The notes beneath the pieces are model-generated. The model did not search any database. It was not told the DNA's origin and saw only the letters and a program-made list of their open reading frames with translations. The position numbers and the translations under genes are program-made. DNA of 64,000 nt, taken from assembly GCF_007827815.1 (NCBI RefSeq), contig NZ_VITH01000001.1, positions 1 through 64,000 of the forward strand, written 5' to 3'. This DNA is from Azospirillum brasilense (GTDB lineage: Bacteria > Pseudomonadota > Alphaproteobacteria > Azospirillales > Azospirillaceae). Shown piece after piece: positions 1 through 7,827 of the stretch. How positions within the stretch are numbered: the first letter of the stretch is position 1; each line of letters begins with the position of its first letter.

Positions 1-1167
1 ACCTACCGCCTCGCGCTTGCCATGGCGCCAGACGACGCGGCGTCGTCCCTCAACGGCGCCGCGCCAGTGGCAAACAGGGCGGGGCTGAACCTGCCAACGG
101 TTACCACGCTGCGCATCGGCCGGCACCCCGGCGGCGCCTACCTGAACGGTCACATCCGCCGCGCGCAGGTCTGGCCGCGCCGGCTGACGAACGCCGAGTT
201 GCAGGCCCTGACTGCCGGTGGCCAGCAGGACGCGCCGCCGTCCACCCCGGCAACGGGCAACTGCCTGCTGTCCTGGGTCAATCTGGCCCGGCGGTCGGCC
301 ACCACGATCACCAGCACGTCGGCCGCGGCGGGGCTGGGGGCGGAGCGGCTGAAGGACCCGCAGGTCCGGCGGCGGATGCGGACGCTCTCCGGCACCTCGT
401 CGGTGGCGCTGAACGTCGACCTGGGCGCCGCGCAGGAGGTCGGCGTGCTGGCGCTGCTCCAGCCGGACGACGCCGGATGGATCGATGATGACGGGGAGGC
501 GGTGGGCTTTCTGGACCCCACCGCCGACACGATCCGGCACCGGCTGGACGCCGTGACGCCGGGGACCGGCGCGCTGTACGACAGCCTGTATTACCGCGAC
601 GCCACCTACACCGGGGCCACGCTGGACCTGAATTTCGGGGCGCAGACCTATCGGGAGTATCAGAACGGCACCGGCTCTGGTGTCGTGCCCGGCTACGGGC
701 TGCACGCCCACGTCTTGCCCGCCGCGGTGCAGGCCCGGCACTGGCAACCGGACATCGCCTTTCCGTCGCTCGCCACCACGCCCGGCTATCTCGATCTTGG
801 CTTGCCCTGGATCGGCCCGGCGTTCCGCCCGTGGCGCAACTTCGCCTACGAGTGGGGCGACCGGTGGGACGACCTGTCCGATGTGACCGAGGTCCGGCGC
901 AGCGGCCAGGACTTCACGGATCGCGGCCCGAAAAAGCGCGTCCTGACCTTCGCGTTCAAGGCGCTGACCGAGCCTGAGGCGAAGGTGGCCATGGCCGAGC
1001 TGGGGCGCATCGCCGGCACGTCCGGCCAGGTGCTTTTCATCCAGCAGCCGAACGGCCCCTACCAGGGCCGGCAAGCCATCATCGGGCGCCTCGTGGAGGT
1101 GAGCCCGATCACCCAGCCCAACTTCGCCCTTTACGAGCGGGTCTTCCAGATCCGTCAAAGCCTTTGA
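1..1167 (+). CDS. Phage tail protein, 5'-truncated by window edge
   Basis: The reading frame is open from base 1, so the true start lies upstream; the ATG at base 22 is probably internal. The first 70 residues resemble the end of a LamG/concanavalin-like fold, with 'LNGHIRRAQVWPRRLT', a motif common at the end of such domains in phage tail proteins. The rest is a tail-associated domain of unknown function, ending in 'NFALYERVFQIRQSL'. A tail fibre gene follows 10 bases later. The likely role is host recognition or distal tail structure. The exact family was not identified. Confidence 0.7.
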   Translation, partial: TYRLALAMAPDDAASSLNGAAPVANRAGLNLPTVTTLRIGRHPGGAYLNGHIRRAQVWPRRLTNAELQALTAGGQQDAPPSTPATGNCLLSWVNLARRSATTITSTSAAAGLGAERLKDPQVRRRMRTLSGTSSVALNVDLGAAQEVGVLALLQPDDAGWIDDDGEAVGFLDPTADTIRHRLDAVTPGTGALYDSLYYRDATYTGATLDLNFGAQTYREYQNGTGSGVVPGYGLHAHVLPAAVQARHWQPDIAFPSLATTPGYLDLGLPWIGPAFRPWRNFAYEWGDRWDDLSDVTEVRRSGQDFTDRGPKKRVLTFAFKALTEPEAKVAMAELGRIAGTSGQVLFIQQPNGPYQGRQAIIGRLVEVSPITQPNFALYERVFQIRQSL

Positions 1168-1177
1168 GGAGGCCCCC

Positions 1178-1798
1178 ATGCTCTATGATCGGGTCGAACA
1201 GACCACGGTGACCACAGGGACCGGCGCGCTGTCCCTGATCGCCCCCTCCGACGCCAGCCGGCGCAGCTTCCTCCAGGCGGCGCCGTCGGGCGCGCAGGTT
1301 TTCTACTGCGCCGAGACGATCGACCAGACGCAGTACGAATACGGCATCGGCACCTGCACGGCGGGGGCGCCGGACCTCCTGACCCGGACGACGGTGCTGC
1401 TGTCCAGCAACGCCAACGCGCTGGTCAACTTCCCGGCTGGGACGAAGCGCGTCTTCAGTTGCCTGCCCGCGGCCCGCACCGGCCTCGGCTCGGCGCCGCT
1501 CACCAGCACGTGGGCCGCCGGGCTGTCCGGGAATGGGTGGGTCCGTCTGCCCATCGGACTGATCGTGCAATGGGGAACGAACAGCTTCACCAACACGTCA
1601 GCCTACCAGACGCAGAACATCACCTTCCCGATCCTCTTCCCGACGGGGCTCTACGCAGTCGTCGCCGGAAATGGCGACATCGCGGCACAGCCAACCGCTT
1701 TGGTCGGTGTCGCCGAACGCTCCCAATCGTCGTTCAACTGCCGCTGCAGCATTTCGTCGGGCGTGTTCCGCATCGACTGGGTGGCGTTCGGAATTTAA
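1178..1798 (+). CDS. Phage tail fibre protein (gp53-like C-terminus)
   Basis: A 206-residue protein with a good ribosome binding site (GAGGAG, 6 bases before the ATG). The C-terminal part, from about residue 115, has the pattern of gp53-like tail fibre tips: 'GLIVQWGT' followed by alternating strands with 'NITFPILFPTGLYAVV' and a closing 'FRIDWVAFGI'. Such domains trimerise at the fibre tip and touch the host surface. It lies between the upstream tail gene and the DUF4376-type gene, a typical end of a tail module. The family call rests on motif resemblance. Confidence 0.75.
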   Translation: MLYDRVEQTTVTTGTGALSLIAPSDASRRSFLQAAPSGAQVFYCAETIDQTQYEYGIGTCTAGAPDLLTRTTVLLSSNANALVNFPAGTKRVFSCLPAARTGLGSAPLTSTWAAGLSGNGWVRLPIGLIVQWGTNSFTNTSAYQTQNITFPILFPTGLYAVVAGNGDIAAQPTALVGVAERSQSSFNCRCSISSGVFRIDWVAFGI

Positions 1799-1809
1799 GG
1801 AGGAAGTCC

Positions 1810-2373
1810 ATGTACTATTTCAGCAACGGCGGCTTCTACCGCACCGAGATCCACGGCGACGCCATTCCGGCCGATGCCGTGCCGCTCACCGACGACGAGC
1901 ACGCGGCGCTGTTTGCCGGCCAAAGTGAGGGCAAGGTCCTCGTGACGGACGCCGACGGGCGCCCGGCCCTGGCCGACCCGCCCGCCCCCGTGCTGACGCT
2001 GGCCGAGCGGCGCGCCGCGGTCGCCGCGGCGGTGGACGCGCGGCGCGACCAGCTCATGGCCGAAGGCGCCGAGCATGGCGGCAAGCGCTTCGCCCTGGAC
2101 GGCACCAGCCGGACCGACCTGGGCGGCATGGCCACCACGGGGGTGCTGGTGCTGATGGGCGCGCTGGACTGGCCTGCCGACTACGCCACCGGCTGGATCG
2201 CGGCGGACAACACGCGGCTGCCGCTGCCGACGCCGCAAGACGGCATCGCCCTGGCCGCCGCGGTCGCCGGCCGCTACGCCGCGCTGGTGCAGGCCGCGCG
2301 CACCATCAAGGACGCGGTGCTGGCCAGCGACGAGCCGGAGAGCATCGACATCACCGAGGGCTGGCCGGAATAG
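1810..2373 (+). CDS. DUF4376-type tail-associated protein
   Basis: A 187-residue protein starting at the ATG after 'aaggaggaag'. The open frame extends upstream, but that part is antisense-like and overlaps the previous gene, so this start is preferred. The N-terminus is a short strand-rich region. The C-terminal 110 residues match the DUF4376 pattern found on phage tail-fibre-associated proteins: 'AAVDARRDQLMAEG', then 'FALDGTSRTDLGGM', then 'LPLPTPQDGIALAAAVAGRY'. It is the last gene of the tail module. Its role in fibre assembly or attachment is inferred from position. Confidence 0.72.
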   Translation: MYYFSNGGFYRTEIHGDAIPADAVPLTDDEHAALFAGQSEGKVLVTDADGRPALADPPAPVLTLAERRAAVAAAVDARRDQLMAEGAEHGGKRFALDGTSRTDLGGMATTGVLVLMGALDWPADYATGWIAADNTRLPLPTPQDGIALAAAVAGRYAALVQAARTIKDAVLASDEPESIDITEGWPE

Positions 2374-2468
2374 GCCGCGACAACACTCCAGCCTGACCCG
2401 TCCGACCCGGCCGCCGCGAGCGGCCTTTTCTATGCCCGTGCCACGGCGCCGGGCCGCAGGAGACCACC

Positions 2469-2792
2469 ATGAAGCTGCCCCACGTCGTTGCCCTGGCCGC
2501 CATCGGCACCGGCCTTCCCGCCGCGGTCGCCCTGGCCGACGATCCCACCGTCAACGGGCTGATCGGCTCCACCATCCAGGCCCTGACCGGCGCCCATCCC
2601 TCCGTCCAGGCCGCCGCGATCCTGTCCGCCGCCGGCCTGCTGGGCTGGCGGATGTGGCTGAACCGTCCGCAGCCGGCCAGCCATTCGATTGACGAGGTGT
2701 TCGCGCTCCTGAACAGCCTGTCCGAGCGTCTGGACGGACTACAGCAGCGCATGGACACCCACATCGACCAGCACGACCGCCGGGTGGCGTGA
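2469..2792 (+). CDS. Small phage membrane protein, possible lysis accessory
   Basis: A 107-residue protein with RBS 'cgcaggag' before the ATG. It has an N-terminal hydrophobic stretch (residues 5-22) resembling a signal or anchor, a second hydrophobic stretch at about 45-62 ending in 'LLGWRMWLNR', and a charged C-terminal helix ('LLNSLSERLDGLQQRMDTH') likely to form a coiled coil. This is the size and layout of phage holin or spanin-like lysis accessories, and the endolysin gene lies 320 bases downstream. It overlaps the next small gene by one base (TGATG). The function is inferred. Confidence 0.55.
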   Translation: MKLPHVVALAAIGTGLPAAVALADDPTVNGLIGSTIQALTGAHPSVQAAAILSAAGLLGWRMWLNRPQPASHSIDEVFALLNSLSERLDGLQQRMDTHIDQHDRRVA

Positions 2793-2965
2793 TGCCGGAG
2801 GCGCCCGCTCAACCCGACGCCCAGGCGGTTGCGGACAAGGCCCTGGCCGACTGCGGCGGGAACGAGGCCGCCGCCCGCCTGCTGCTGGCGCACCAACTTC
2901 TGGTCGCCCGACGAGGGATGGTGACCGGCCACCTCCGGCTCGGTGCGAACGCCGAAGACCGCTGA
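2792..2965 (+). CDS. 57-residue phage protein of unknown function
   Basis: A short reading frame whose ATG overlaps the previous stop codon (TGATG), a typical sign of translational coupling. The product is 57 residues, with an Ala/Leu-rich helix in the middle ('NEAAARLLLAHQLLVARRG'). It has no signal peptide or recognised motif. It sits between the small membrane protein and the endolysin, so a lysis-module role is possible but not shown. Confidence 0.45.
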   Translation: MPEAPAQPDAQAVADKALADCGGNEAAARLLLAHQLLVARRGMVTGHLRLGANAEDR

Positions 2966-3005
2966 GCCGCTCCTCTGTCCCTACTCGATGCGCCGGAAAA
3001 AAGAA

Positions 3006-3027
3006 TGGCGGCCCCAGAGAGCCGCCA
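3006..3027 (-). terminator. Stem-loop with T-run on the minus strand
   Basis: Perfect 7-bp stem (TGGCGGC/GCCGCCA) with an 8-base loop. Read on the minus strand it is followed by TTCTTTTTT, the layout of an intrinsic terminator. No minus-strand gene ends here, so it may instead block antisense transcription or act as a processing structure before the endolysin gene. Confidence 0.35.
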
Positions 3028-3115
3028 AAGGTTCAGCTAACTCTGCCGTGGAAAGCAGATCGCGCGACCCTAAACGCCGCCGCTCTTTAAAACAATTCCA
3101 ATGAGGAAGTAACTC

Positions 3116-3589
3116 ATGACCACCACGCCCTCCGGCGCGGCGAAGCCCCGTGACATCCACCCCGACGCCCTGGCCCTCGTCCGCCACTCCGAGGGCCTGT
3201 ACCTCAAGGCCTACCTGTGCCCGGCCGGCGTGCCGACCATCGGCTACGGCCACACCGCGGGCGTGCGGATGGGCCAGACCATCAACGGCCTCCAGGCCGA
3301 GGTCTTCCTGCGCGCCGACATGGCCGAGGCCGCTGCGGCGGTGGACCGGCTGGTCAAGGTGCCGCTGACCGATCTGCAGCGCGGCGCCCTGGCCTCGTTC
3401 GTGTTCAACCTGGGGGCCGGTGCGCTGCGGGATTCCACGCTGCTGCGCCTGCTGAACCAGGGGGACTATGCTGGAGCCGCCGGCCAGTTCGGTCGCTGGG
3501 TGTTCGCCACGGTCGACGGGAAGAAGGTGGAACTGGAGGGGCTGAAGAAGCGCAGGGCCGCGGAGGCGAATCTGTTCGCGACGAGTTGA
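3116..3589 (+). CDS. Phage endolysin, GH24 muramidase (lysozyme)
   Basis: A 157-residue glycoside hydrolase family 24 lysozyme that cleaves the glycan chain of peptidoglycan at the end of infection. The catalytic glutamate is E26 in 'HSEGLYLKAYL', and the hallmark 'GVPTIGYGHT' follows with T41. The spacing E26/C35/T41 matches T4 lysozyme E11/D20/T26, so the second catalytic position is Cys rather than Asp. There is no signal peptide, so export would need a holin. The start has RBS 'atgaggaagtaactc'. It is flanked by small membrane-protein genes, forming a lysis module. Confidence 0.93.
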   Translation: MTTTPSGAAKPRDIHPDALALVRHSEGLYLKAYLCPAGVPTIGYGHTAGVRMGQTINGLQAEVFLRADMAEAAAAVDRLVKVPLTDLQRGALASFVFNLGAGALRDSTLLRLLNQGDYAGAAGQFGRWVFATVDGKKVELEGLKKRRAAEANLFATS

Positions 3590-3695
3590 TCGTTGAGCGT
3601 TGCCGGTCACGAACTGTTTAGAATTTCCCCTGCACACTCGCATCGGTGGCGCTCATTGGAGTGCATACACACACCAGTATGCGCGAGGGGTTTCT

Positions 3696-4094
3696 GTGGC
3701 TACACTTCTTCAGATCGTCGGCATCCTGAGCATGTTCGGCGGCTTCCTGATCGGGATGAGCGGCTTGCCGAACCCGGCGGCCCTACTGGCTGGGGCCGTC
3801 AGCGGCCTGCTGTCGCTGATCGTCTTCTGGTGGATGGCCGGCGTCCTCACCGGCATCCGCGGGACGGAGGAGTCGGTGGAGGAGGCCGTGGAGGTGCTGA
3901 AGCAGATCGCGGCGTCGGTCGCGCCGAAGGAGGCTGATCGGCCCGCCAGGAGCGGCGACCAAGGAGTCAAGGAGGTGCGCCGCGCCGCCGATATCGACAA
4001 CGCAGCAGTTGCTGCGGGACAGATCCCCACGGCTGACCAGCTCGTCCGCGAAGCTATTCAGCGTCGGGCGCGCGAAGATTTTTCGGGCAGCTAA
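3696..4094 (+). CDS. Small two-TM phage membrane protein
   Basis: A 132-residue protein. The GTG at 3696 is preferred because 'gcgagggg' lies 6 bases before it; an upstream ATG in frame would add 32 polar residues and lacks a good RBS. Two hydrophobic segments (about residues 3-22 and 28-46, the latter ending 'LIVFWWMAGVL') are followed by an acidic helix and a charged soluble tail. It lies directly after the endolysin, where holins or superinfection-exclusion proteins often occur. No family was recognised. Confidence 0.55.
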   Translation: MATLLQIVGILSMFGGFLIGMSGLPNPAALLAGAVSGLLSLIVFWWMAGVLTGIRGTEESVEEAVEVLKQIAASVAPKEADRPARSGDQGVKEVRRAADIDNAAVAAGQIPTADQLVREAIQRRAREDFSGS

Positions 4095-4158
4095 GCCCGC
4101 ATGGTTGAGGTGGGGTATCCCACAGTGTGCAATTCTATATGTAACAAGCGGTAAAATC

Positions 4159-4650
4159 ATGGCCGGAGCCCCTAAGCAGGAATTTCCACCACTGTTACGC
4201 CCAGGTTTTCATCAAATGAGCTTGGTCAATGTTCGGCAATTATGCGTTGATGAGTTTCCCTTATCTTCCACCCGCGCTCCGATTATGGATGGGATAGAAA
4301 ATGTTATAAATGTTCTCATGTCTTCTGGGGTTAGAGGGAGGATTTGGGTTGACGGTAGCTTCATGACACAAAAGGTTAATCCAGAAGATGTTGATATTCT
4401 TTTAGAAATTTCTGCTGACAATTATGATAATGGCTCCTACAATGTTAAGCGCGCTGCGGATTGGGTGGGTAGCAATCTCAAAGAAACCCATCTCTGTGAC
4501 AGTTATCTGCTTGTCTCATACCCCCCTGGACACCAATTTCATCCAGAAGGGCAATTCGTGTTAGCATACTGGATGCGACAGTTCGGATTTAGTCGCAGCG
4601 ACCAGATGAAGGGCATCGGGGTGGTGAATTTGCCGGAGGGGGTGCAATGA
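4159..4650 (+). CDS. Nucleotidyltransferase-fold protein (DUF6932-like)
   Basis: A 163-residue protein from the ATG at 4159. The open frame upstream overlaps the previous gene and is not used. It shows a minimal nucleotidyltransferase signature: G66-S67-F68 followed ten residues later by D77-V-D79, with D114 in 'LCDSYLL' as a candidate third acidic ligand. The C-terminal 'YWMRQFGFSRSDQMKGIGV' resembles the conserved tail of DUF6932-type proteins. Its ATG/TGA overlap with the next gene implies coupled expression. Codon use is visibly AT-richer than in the neighbours. It could be the NTase half of a toxin-antitoxin or defence pair; that is inference. Confidence 0.65.
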   Translation: MAGAPKQEFPPLLRPGFHQMSLVNVRQLCVDEFPLSSTRAPIMDGIENVINVLMSSGVRGRIWVDGSFMTQKVNPEDVDILLEISADNYDNGSYNVKRAADWVGSNLKETHLCDSYLLVSYPPGHQFHPEGQFVLAYWMRQFGFSRSDQMKGIGVVNLPEGVQ

Positions 4651-5576
4651 GCAGTCTCCCCGATCTTCAGCAGATGATTATGGATACGGGCGCGTTAACA
4701 TCGCGCTTGGAGCGCTTGCTTGCGGCCCATCCAGAGTCCTCCTCCCTCGGTGCCAACATAGCATCTCTTCGTAAGCGCCAAGCGAAGCTTGAAGCTGCTT
4801 TCCGGGAAGAAGCGGACCGGGTCGAGGTCGATGTATGTAATTATCGCCTCATTCCTGAGGTCGAACGGCCGCTAGCGGCTGGCGTCGGTGACGCACTAAA
4901 GACATTCCAATCGCTCCTTTCTGTTGTCTATGACGCAGTAAAGTATGGCCCGAAGAGCACCAAGAGGATTGGGGCGGAAGTTTGGGCGCAGACAGCGCTT
5001 GGTTTCAATTATACGTATGCCGGTTCCATCGGAATTGTGATGACGCTTCCAAACGAAAGACTTCTGATTGATAGCCATTTAGATGAGGCGATGAAAACTG
5101 TTTTTGAAATGGTCAAATCCCCGGACTCGTCCACCGTTCTTTCGCACGCCCGCCAGCTTGGCGTTGGCCCTGTCCGCGCTATGCACGATTGGGCTCAAGG
5201 TCATCTAGCAGCAGGTTTTGGTGCTAGCATCAAGTGGGGGCGCGGTGATGACATCCGATCAGAAGTCCTAGTGCAGATGCCGGAACTCGAAAATCTTAGA
5301 AGAGTCATTTCAGAAGCAAGCGATGAGAATGTGGATTACTGGTACGTTAGCGGAGATCTTGTCGGGGCCAATGTTTCTAGCAAAACATTTCACATTAAAA
5401 CTGAAGATATGAACATAAAGGGTACTTTTGGTGCTGCTATTGGGCAGGCACAGACCGTGGAATTGCCTAAACGATATCGGTTCAAATTGCGCAGAACCAC
5501 GCGAGTTTACTACTCCACAGACAAAGAGGATGTGGAGTATTTCCTCGAGGAGATTGATCCGAAGGATCAAGCCTAG
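4647..5576 (+). CDS. Unknown partner of the NTase-like protein
   Basis: A 309-residue soluble protein whose ATG overlaps the previous stop (ATGA). Residues 12-65 look like a coiled coil ('LASLRKRQAKLEAAFREEADR' region). The middle is mixed alpha/beta. The C-terminal 90 residues are strand-rich ('WYVSGDLVGANV' to 'RRTTRVYYSTDKEDVEYFL'), suggesting a small beta-barrel. I see no nuclease, protease or P-loop motif, no HEPN-type R-x4-6-H, and no membrane segment. A strong terminator follows 16 bases after the stop, so the pair is a self-contained cassette. AT-rich composition suggests recent acquisition. Function unknown. Confidence 0.6.
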   Translation: MSSLPDLQQMIMDTGALTSRLERLLAAHPESSSLGANIASLRKRQAKLEAAFREEADRVEVDVCNYRLIPEVERPLAAGVGDALKTFQSLLSVVYDAVKYGPKSTKRIGAEVWAQTALGFNYTYAGSIGIVMTLPNERLLIDSHLDEAMKTVFEMVKSPDSSTVLSHARQLGVGPVRAMHDWAQGHLAAGFGASIKWGRGDDIRSEVLVQMPELENLRRVISEASDENVDYWYVSGDLVGANVSSKTFHIKTEDMNIKGTFGAAIGQAQTVELPKRYRFKLRRTTRVYYSTDKEDVEYFLEEIDPKDQA

Positions 5577-5591
5577 CGCTGACTGACCAAC

Positions 5592-5615
5592 AGGGCGCCT
5601 TCGGGCGCCCTTTCT
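5592..5615 (+). terminator. Intrinsic terminator after the two-gene cassette
   Basis: Perfect 8-bp stem AGGGCGCC/GGCGCCCT with a TTCG tetraloop, followed by TTCT. It closes the NTase cassette and isolates it from the divergent region downstream. Confidence 0.85.
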
Positions 5616-5646
5616 CGTCCCCACACCGCACCCCCGCGCCGGCCCG

Positions 5647-5916
5647 TCACTCCGCCGCCACGGCCATTTCCCAGCGGGCCTCTTCTAGCCTCGGCGTGGC
5701 CGCCCTGAAATACTCCATCACATAGACCCGCACGGCGCTGGACAGGCTGTTGGTGTCCAGCGCCTCCACGCGCTCGGCGAGGCGAGTGCACAGCGCGCTG
5801 ACCGTCAAGCCTTCCCTGTCCGCGATGTCCGCCAAGGCATCCCAGAAGGCCGGCTCCAGCCGCATGCTGGTGCGGCGCCCGGCGACCATCACGTTCCTGA
5901 GCTTCTTCGACGACAT
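5647..5916 (-). CDS. Ribbon-helix-helix regulator (RHH_4 type)
   Basis: An 89-residue protein. The ATG complement at 5914-5916 is chosen because 'GAGGG' lies just upstream and the conserved domain begins right after it; a longer frame to 5997 adds a poor N-terminus. 'RRTSMRLEPAFWDALADIAD' followed by 'EGLTVSALCTRLAERVE' is the typical PF13467 ribbon-helix-helix pattern: an Arg-rich DNA-contacting strand and two helices. Such proteins bind short palindromes as dimers. An imperfect dyad lies in the divergent intergenic region at 6079-6099, a plausible operator. Confidence 0.75.
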   Translation of the reverse strand: MSSKKLRNVMVAGRRTSMRLEPAFWDALADIADREGLTVSALCTRLAERVEALDTNSLSSAVRVYVMEYFRAATPRLEEARWEMAVAAE

Positions 5917-6078
5917 GGCACCCTCACCGCTGCATGTTGCACTCTCGGGTATGTAGCGTCGCGGAGTCGGGGCCGAAAAACATGTGATGGACATCACATA
6001 AACGCGGGGTCTCGCGCCGCGGCCGGCGAGGTCACAGCGGGATCGCCGACACCCACCCTTCGCCCCATTGACCGCCTA

Positions 6079-6099
6079 GGAATGTTCTCGTAACGTTCC
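6079..6099. promoter_or_regulatory. Imperfect dyad in the divergent intergenic region
   Basis: GGAATGTT and AACGTTCC are separated by five bases, with one mismatch in the arms. It lies immediately before the gene at 6103 and 163 bases from the start of the divergent RHH gene, so it is a candidate operator for that regulator. Confidence 0.4.
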
Positions 6100-6102
6100 T
6101 TC

Positions 6103-6441
6103 ATGCCGCAGCCGAACCACCCGCCGAAACACGAGCCGTCGTACAGGCTGAACGCCCTGGGAACCTTGGCGAAGCGCGGCGTCACGCAGCTGGAGTTCTG
6201 GTGCCCGATCTGCCGGCGGCAGAGCTTCCGGGACATGAAGATGCTGCTCGCGAAATTCGATCCGGCTACCGATCTCCAGATGCTGGCCCGAAAGGCACGC
6301 TGCGGTGGCTGCGGTCGGCGTGGCTGCCACATCCAGCCCGCGGAGCCGCCGGCACAGGGCACCCCCGGCTACCGGGAATGGCTGCGCGATGAGATGAACC
6401 GCTGCCAAGCCTTCCTGGCGGAGGCCAGAGAGCAGCTATAG
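6103..6441 (+). CDS. Small Cys-rich, possibly zinc-binding phage protein
   Basis: A 112-residue basic protein. Cysteines are arranged as C34-P-I-C37 and, after a 29-residue helical spacer, C67-G-G-C70 with a further C75-H76, a layout that could bind one zinc ion as a treble-clef or zinc ribbon. The C-terminus is a helix with 'YREWLRDEMNRCQAFLAEA'. No clear RBS precedes the ATG. It stands alone, with the RHH gene divergent and a strong terminator after it. Many phages encode such small zinc-ribbon proteins. No specific function can be assigned. Confidence 0.5.
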   Translation: MPQPNHPPKHEPSYRLNALGTLAKRGVTQLEFWCPICRRQSFRDMKMLLAKFDPATDLQMLARKARCGGCGRRGCHIQPAEPPAQGTPGYREWLRDEMNRCQAFLAEAREQL

Positions 6442-6475
6442 CCGCCGACGCACACACCCACTGCTGATCCATCCC

Positions 6476-6510
6476 AGCCGCCCGGCATCCCGCCCGGCGG
6501 CTTTTCTTTT
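6476..6510 (+). terminator. Intrinsic terminator
   Basis: AGCCGCC/GGCGGCT stem (7 bp, 13-base GC-rich loop) followed by TTTCTTTTT. It lies 35 bases after the Cys-rich gene. Confidence 0.8.
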
Positions 6511-6614
6511 TCCGGAGCCGCCAGTACGGCGAGCTGACCCCGCACGAGCACTGGCGACCCGACTGCAACGTCATGCACCAGATCGCCGTGGGGCATCAAA
6601 TGTTGATAATTGGA

Positions 6615-7217
6615 TTACCAATATTTTCTGAAGTTCTCAGGATCGCCAAGAGTTACATATATCCCGTTGGCGCATTTCATATATGCAAAGGTAATATCAA
6701 TTTTCATAGGTCCATATGAATAGTACTCGTTCATGATATCGGTTTCAGGAATGAATCCTGGGCCTGCACGAAAATGAATTGCAGTTACTGGCATGGGCGG
6801 TTTGCTGGGGGTGTATACGGACTTGATGTCCGAGGATGTTATGCATATTTTATCCCTGTTTTTTAGGGATATCCTCATTGTACTGTACTGTAAATTCTCA
6901 TTTATATAAATACTGGCATCTCCATCAATGGCGTCGTCCTGGTTCTTTTCTGCCTTTTGCCACCTGTACGACTCGATCGAGGGGTTGGCTTTTGTATCCC
7001 TCGAGAATTTCACATCGCTGTTAAAAATGTTCTGGATGAATCTTGCGTCTCTCCACGCTGCTGGTTGCTCAAAAACTCTTAGGCTTTCTAATAGATTTAT
7101 AGAGGGGCTGGCTGCGGGGTCAGGCTTCCGAACATTTAATACTCCGCTCGATCCTGAGCAGCCACTCACGATAATGATAGAAAACAGTGATATTGATAAT
7201 TTTCTTGTCGTGCGCAT
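6615..7217 (-). CDS. AT-rich predicted lipoprotein, prophage cargo
   Basis: A 200-residue protein. The start at 7217 gives a classic lipoprotein signal: basic 'MRTTRK', a hydrophobic core ending 'IIIVSG', and lipobox Cys20 followed by a Ser/Gly linker. An upstream in-frame start would bury the signal behind 18 residues. Ser21 after the lipidated Cys suggests outer membrane sorting. The mature part has no recognised domain. Codon use is much AT-richer than in the host genes, suggesting transfer. It is oriented against most phage genes, as expected for a lysogen-expressed cargo gene that could alter the cell surface. Confidence 0.62.
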   Translation of the reverse strand: MRTTRKLSISLFSIIIVSGCSGSSGVLNVRKPDPAASPSINLLESLRVFEQPAAWRDARFIQNIFNSDVKFSRDTKANPSIESYRWQKAEKNQDDAIDGDASIYINENLQYSTMRISLKNRDKICITSSDIKSVYTPSKPPMPVTAIHFRAGPGFIPETDIMNEYYSYGPMKIDITFAYMKCANGIYVTLGDPENFRKYW

Positions 7218-7476
7218 AAAAACATGCCCTTGGATGCGGTGCGTCACCGCATTTCGTACTTTTTGCCGCATAAATTCAATGCCGAATCGAATTCTGCGGC
7301 GACAGCTCGCATGGGCTCGCCGGCCAGACGGCGGACCTGCCGAGTATCACGGCAGACGATCTGGATTGAGGCGAACCGCGTTCCGCACCGCCTACTTAAT
7401 TTCCAATCCATCATAATCTGATGTGTGAAAGTATATTAGCGTTATTACCCTTAACGCAAGCCAAGGGAGAAACGCT

Positions 7477-7701
7477 ATGTCTGCATCCATACGTGTGTTG
7501 GTCAAAGCTTCAAGATTTGGCCCAGCGGCTAATTTTCTTCTAGTGCTTGATCGTACTCCTGTGCAGGGGGATTACATTCATATAGGCGGCAAGAACCTTG
7601 TTAAGGTGAACTCTATTGTTCTGTTTAACAACAATAGCCCGGTTGCTGCATTCGCGTATGCGGATCACGATCCAAATGACTCCCCTGATGAAGCTCAGTG
7701 A
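7477..7701 (+). CDS. 74-residue protein of unknown function
   Basis: A small protein with a good RBS ('aagggagaaacgct'). Residues 5-60 are predicted strands, with 'GDYIHIGGKNLVKVNSIVLF', suggesting a compact beta fold like small SH3 or OB domains. The tail is acidic (DHDPNDSPDEAQ). It is moderately AT-rich, like the divergent lipoprotein gene, and the 258 bases between the two hold the promoters of both. Nothing indicates a function. Confidence 0.5.
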   Translation: MSASIRVLVKASRFGPAANFLLVLDRTPVQGDYIHIGGKNLVKVNSIVLFNNNSPVAAFAYADHDPNDSPDEAQ

Positions 7702-7773
7702 TTATACGTCTCTTTGGCATAAAATAGTGCGTCCTGTGTAAATAACGTCGTTTTACTTTCGAACTGAACCTTT

Positions 7774-7802
7774 GCCGCCCGGCCCTGCCGAGGCGGCTTT
7801 TT
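7774..7802 (+). terminator. Intrinsic terminator
   Basis: GCCGCC/GGCGGC stem with a 12-base loop, followed by TTTTT. It separates the small AT-rich gene from the holin-like gene. Confidence 0.75.
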
Positions 7803-7827
7803 CATGCCCGCAAGGAGGGGCATCCCC

